Shown: positions 60,555-64,000 of the stretch, piece after piece
Position numbering within the stretch: the first letter of the stretch is position 1
How the letters are laid out: each line of letters begins with the position of its first letter
NCBI RefSeq assembly: GCF_902859735.1
Contig: NZ_CADIJY010000001.1
Location: 868,001 to 932,000, forward strand
Origin: Achromobacter aegrifaciens
Lineage (GTDB): Bacteria; Pseudomonadota; Gammaproteobacteria; Burkholderiales; Burkholderiaceae_B
Direction of reading: 5' to 3'
Length of the DNA: 64,000 nt
Notes under the pieces: generated by a model
Told to the model about the DNA's origin: nothing
Databases searched by the model: none
Seen by the model: only the letters and a program-made list of their open reading frames with translations
Program-made: the position numbers and the translations under genes

Positions 60555-63500
60555 ATGAACCGTACGTATCGCATTGTCTTTAACCGCAGCGCGGGCTTGT
60601 GGCAGGTTGTAAGCGAGCACGTGCGAGGGCAAGGCAAGGGCGGCCGCCATGCAAGCAGATCCGCGCGCAGACGCCTGCCCTTGATGGCGATGCTGCTGGC
60701 GGCCCTGGGCGCGGCCGGCCAAGCGCAGGCGGGGCCGATGGTCACCCTTACCGGCGATGCTACTTTCGCACCCTACTCAGGTCCAAATTTGGTGGCCTTC
60801 ACCCCGCTATATGTGGGCATATCCGGTGTAGGAACATTGACCGTCGCCGACGGCGGCCAGGTGACGATAGCGCCGGGCTACACGGTGATTCTGGCCGACT
60901 CGGCCTCGGCTGATGGGACGATCAACATCGGCGCGGCTCCCGGCGCTGCACCCGTGGGCGCTGGCTTCCTGGCGACATCGCTACTCCAGTTCGGCGCGGG
61001 CACGGGTACGCTGAACTTCAACACCAACAACTTCCACGACTTCGGCGCGGCGCTGGTCAGCAGGGATGCAGGCACGCATCAGCTCAATCACTATGCGGGC
61101 TCCACGCGGCTGGTCGGCGACAGTTCCGGCTTCGTCGGCAAGACCACCGTCACGGGTGGGAGCCTGCAGATTCTCAACATTCTGGGCACCACCGAAGGAC
61201 GTATCGATGCCGGGCAAGCTCCCGGCGCCACGGCCCGGGTCAGCGTGTTCAGCCCCGGCTCGACCTGGGCACTGACGGACAACCTTTTTGTCGGCGGCGC
61301 CGGACCCGGAGAGCTGAGCATCTTCAGTAGCGGCACGGTCTCGAACCAGTTTGCGACGGTGGATGCCCGGCAGAACGACGCGGCGAAAGTGACGGTTTCC
61401 GATGTCGGGTCGCTCTGGAGCAATCGCGCGGTGCTGCTGGTTGGTTCGGAAGGCGGGAGGGGCAGCGTGTCGATCCTGGCGGGGGGATATGCGACCAGCG
61501 TCGATGGCGTTGTCGGGCGCATCCAGAACGGCAATGGCGCCTTCCTGGTGTCGGGGCGCGGTTCAACCTGGATCAATAACGGCGAGCTCAGGGTGGGCGA
61601 TGTGTCCGGTCAGGGCACACTGACCATCGAATCGGGGGGCTTCGTCTCGAACAAAGACAGCTATGTGGGCAGCATGAGCGGTAGCGGCAACGTTGTTGTC
61701 CGCGGCGCCGGCTCCATCTGGGACAACAGCGGCGCGATGACCCTGGGATTTGGCGTGGGAACGGGGGCGGGCAGCCTGACGATCGCGCAAGGCGGCACAG
61801 TGAGCGTTGGCGCGAGCGGCGGAGGGGCCGTGTCCCTGGCGCAGGACCGGTTTCTTTTCTTTCCCACCACCGGCACGATCAATATCGGCGCGGCGGCGGG
61901 GCTGCCGGCCGTAGGCGCCGGCACGCTCAACGCCAGCGCGATCCAGTTCGGCGCCGGCATTGCCACCGTGAACTTCAACCATACCGAGTCCGCCTACACG
62001 TTTTCGACGCCGCTGTTGAGCACAGGCGCCGGCACACATAGTCTGAACCAGATCGCCGGCACCACGTTGCTGACGGGCGCCAATAGTTCATTCCGGGGCA
62101 GGGCCACGGTGTCGGGCGGCAAGCTGGTGGTGCTGGGCCAGTTGGGAGGTTCGGCCGCCGTCACGGGCGGGGTCTTGCAGTACGGAGACGGCGCCACGGG
62201 CGCGGCCAACACCCTGAGCGGCAACCTGAATGTCTCAGGCACCGGCAGCACGCTGGCGGTGCATCGGGGCGCCACGCTGGCGGTCACGGGCGACATGGAA
62301 ATGGCCGATGGCACCGTGCTGGACTTGATGGCCGGCACGGGCAGCCCGCTGTTGCAGGCAAACAAGGTCACGCTGGGCGATGGCGTGGTGTTCAGGCTGA
62401 GCGGCATCGGCGACAAGAACGCGCTCGATACCGTGTTGATCGAGGCGCCCACAGGCGGCATCGACGGTGATTTCGGCGCCGTCAACGTGGGCGGCTTTAC
62501 CGGAGAGGTCGACTATCTCACCGTCAACACACGCAAGTCCGCGGACAACAAGCAGTACCTCGCCACCTACGGCCTGAGCTGGACCGCCAACAACAACCTG
62601 GCCCATGGCACTTTCACGCTGGCCGATGCGTCGAACCGGTTCACGCTGGAAGTGCCGCTTTCCGACCAGGCAGCCAATGCCGCCGCCGGTTGGGACGGCA
62701 AGAGCTTGACCAAGGCCGGCGCGGGCACGCTGGTGCTGCAAGGCGCCAACACGTACAGCGGCGGCACGGCCATCCTGGGCGGCACGTTGCAGGTCGATAG
62801 CGATGCCAACCTGGGCGCTGCCGCCGGGGGACTGCGGTTTGGCGACGGTACGCTGGCGACCACCGCCAGCTTCGACACCGCGCGCGCCGTCACGCTGGCG
62901 CAGAGCGGACGTTTCGACGTGACGGCGGACACCACGCTGGGCCTGAGCGGCGCGGTGGCGGGCGCGGGAGCCCTGGTCAAGAGCGGCGCGGGCACGATGG
63001 TGTTGAGCGGCAGCAATAGCCACGGCGGGGGGACGATGATCGCCAGCGGCACGCTGCAGATCGACCGCGATGCCAACCTGGGGGCGACGGCCGGCGGCCT
63101 GGCCTTCGGTGACGGCACGCTTGCGGCCACGGCCACCTTCGACATCGCGCGCACGGTCGCCTTGGCGCAGTCGGGGCGATTCGATGTGGCCGCGGGCGCC
63201 ACGCTGGGCCTGACCGGCGCGGTCTCGGGCGCGGGCGCGCTGGCCAAGAGCGGCGGCGGCACGCTGGTTCTCAGCGGTAACAACAGCTATGGCGGCGGTA
63301 CGTTGATTGCAGGTGGCCGGTTGCAGGTGTCGAGCGATGCGAGCCTTGGCGCTGCGTCCGGCGGCTTGCGTTTCGACGGGGGCACCTTGGCGACCATGGG
63401 CAGCTTCGATACCGCGCGGGCGGTCGCACTGACGCAGGCAAGCAGTTTTGACGTGGCCGCCGGCACGACGCTGGGGTTGCTCGGCGCCGTCACGGGCAGC

Positions 63501-64000
63501 GGCGATCTGTTCATGTCCGGCGCCGGCACGCTGCGTCTGGACAACGGGGCCAACGCCTACGGCAATACCTGGGTGCGCGCTGGCACCCTGGTCGGCCATG
63601 CCGGTTCGATCTCGGGCAACGTCGACATCAACAGCATCGGCAGGCTGGTGTTCGAGCAGACCGCCGATGCGCGCTTTGCCGGCGCCATCTCGGGCGACGG
63701 CGCGCTCGTAAAGAAGGGCGCGGGCACGCTGAGCCTGGCTGGCAACAGTTCCTCCTACTTCGGCAAGACCACGGTGTCCGGCGGAAGGCTCGTGGTGCAA
63801 GGTTCGCTGGGCGGCTCGGCCGAAGTCACGGGCGGCGTCCTGCAATATGGCGACGGCGTAGCCGGCGCAGCCAATAGTCTGACAGGGGACTTGAACGTCG
63901 GCGCAGCGGGCAGCGCCTTGTCGGTGCAGGGGCCGGCGTCGCTGGCGGTGGCGGGCAATGTCAATCTGGCGGATGGCACAGCCCTGGATATCGCAGCCGG
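60555..64000 (+). CDS. Large autotransporter with passenger repeats (runs off right edge)
   Basis: A type Va secretion protein; 1148 codons are present and the C-terminal beta-barrel lies beyond the window. The N-terminus MNRTYRIVFNRSAGLWQVVS is an extended signal peptide region (ESPR), followed by a basic stretch and a hydrophobic core (LMAMLLAALGAAG) with cleavage near AQA-G. The passenger is a long series of beta-helix repeats: motifs such as TINIGAAPG, LQFGAGTGTLNFN, GAGTHSLNQIAG and GAGTLVLQGANTYSGGT (autotransporter-associated repeat, PATR). Four of the last kind recur every 89 aa. No protease or lipase catalytic motif is seen, so an adhesin or biofilm role is the default guess. The frame was translated by eye; it shows no stop in the checked parts. 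Confidence 0.88.
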   Translation, partial: MNRTYRIVFNRSAGLWQVVSEHVRGQGKGGRHASRSARRRLPLMAMLLAALGAAGQAQAGPMVTLTGDATFAPYSGPNLVAFTPLYVGISGVGTLTVADGGQVTIAPGYTVILADSASADGTINIGAAPGAAPVGAGFLATSLLQFGAGTGTLNFNTNNFHDFGAALVSRDAGTHQLNHYAGSTRLVGDSSGFVGKTTVTGGSLQILNILGTTEGRIDAGQAPGATARVSVFSPGSTWALTDNLFVGGAGPGELSIFSSGTVSNQFATVDARQNDAAKVTVSDVGSLWSNRAVLLVGSEGGRGSVSILAGGYATSVDGVVGRIQNGNGAFLVSGRGSTWINNGELRVGDVSGQGTLTIESGGFVSNKDSYVGSMSGSGNVVVRGAGSIWDNSGAMTLGFGVGTGAGSLTIAQGGTVSVGASGGGAVSLAQDRFLFFPTTGTINIGAAAGLPAVGAGTLNASAIQFGAGIATVNFNHTESAYTFSTPLLSTGAGTHSLNQIAGTTLLTGANSSFRGRATVSGGKLVVLGQLGGSAAVTGGVLQYGDGATGAANTLSGNLNVSGTGSTLAVHRGATLAVTGDMEMADGTVLDLMAGTGSPLLQANKVTLGDGVVFRLSGIGDKNALDTVLIEAPTGGIDGDFGAVNVGGFTGEVDYLTVNTRKSADNKQYLATYGLSWTANNNLAHGTFTLADASNRFTLEVPLSDQAANAAAGWDGKSLTKAGAGTLVLQGANTYSGGTAILGGTLQVDSDANLGAAAGGLRFGDGTLATTASFDTARAVTLAQSGRFDVTADTTLGLSGAVAGAGALVKSGAGTMVLSGSNSHGGGTMIASGTLQIDRDANLGATAGGLAFGDGTLAATATFDIARTVALAQSGRFDVAAGATLGLTGAVSGAGALAKSGGGTLVLSGNNSYGGGTLIAGGRLQVSSDASLGAASGGLRFDGGTLATMGSFDTARAVALTQASSFDVAAGTTLGLLGAVTGSGDLFMSGAGTLRLDNGANAYGNTWVRAGTLVGHAGSISGNVDINSIGRLVFEQTADARFAGAISGDGALVKKGAGTLSLAGNSSSYFGKTTVSGGRLVVQGSLGGSAEVTGGVLQYGDGVAGAANSLTGDLNVGAAGSALSVQGPASLAVAGNVNLADGTALDIAA
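62701..63540 (+). repeat. 89-aa (267-bp) tandem passenger repeats
   Basis: The codon ACG of the GAGT(L/M)VL motif recurs at 62727, 62994, 63261 and 63528, each exactly 267 bp apart. Within each unit the order is GAGTLVL, NxYxGGT, a GTLQ strand, ANLGAxxGGL, FDTARAVxLxQSxxFDV, then GAVxGxGxL. Protein similarity is high but the DNA copies differ at many third positions, so the repeats are not recent. Confidence 0.8.

Noticed and set aside
62701-63540. CRISPR array
   Set aside because: The repeats are 267 bp, in frame and coding; there are no short repeats with unique spacers anywhere that I could see in the window.

Overview
The window is GC-rich (the codon third position is mostly G or C) and carries single-copy chromosomal genes typical of a betaproteobacterium: hmgA/fahA, mutM, lolB, ispE, tRNA-Gln, prs, rplY, pth, ychF, rsmD, coaD and ftsY. 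Gene content and family flavour point to the Alcaligenaceae (Achromobacter/Bordetella-like). That placement is an inference from recognised families; no database search was possible.

Layout. 1-10.5 kb: the start of a phosphomannomutase/phosphoglucomutase that runs off the left edge, a degenerate biotin-carboxylase-like protein, a GlcD-type FAD oxidase, an OmpR-type two-component pair followed by a PAP2 phosphatase with an OmpR-like direct repeat in front, a FadR/GntR regulator, an LTA-synthase-like sulfatase, an intergenic region with two long inverted repeats, and a PlsC-type acyltransferase. 10.5-17.4 kb: tyrosine/homogentisate catabolism (hmgA, fahA) with a divergent LysR regulator, then a DUF2783 / FAD monooxygenase / metallo-hydrolase cluster. 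17.4-26.3 kb: housekeeping genes from mutM to ychF, including a consensus promoter inside ispE that lies upstream of tRNA-Gln(UUG).

26.3-47.5 kb is a genomic island inserted in the 3' end of ychF. A 12-bp direct repeat covering the last ychF codons recurs at 47516-47527, followed by an intrinsic terminator that probably belonged to ychF. The island has a frameshifted P4-type integrase at the left, a second tyrosine recombinase and a STY4528-type island replication protein at the right, and between them a complete type 3 BREX phage-defence operon on the minus strand: an excisionase-like HTH gene, brxF, brxC, [AlbA_2/ATPase gene], [GHKL ATPase fused to a PD-(D/E)XK nuclease], pglXI, brxHII, pglZ, brxA. 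The two bracketed genes are not part of the canonical six-gene type 3 set and look like a nested second defence module. This is the most interesting part of the window. A promoter with three TGCCA repeats spaced exactly 10 bp apart drives the operon.

47.7-64 kb returns to chromosome: an SH3 protein, a TauE/SafE permease, a MarR-MFS efflux pair with a perfect operator palindrome, an AsmA protein, a stand-alone MOSC N-terminal domain, the rsmD-coaD-ferredoxin-benE run opposite ftsY, a CYTH-CHAD protein, and a large autotransporter that runs off the right edge and contains regular 267-bp passenger repeats.
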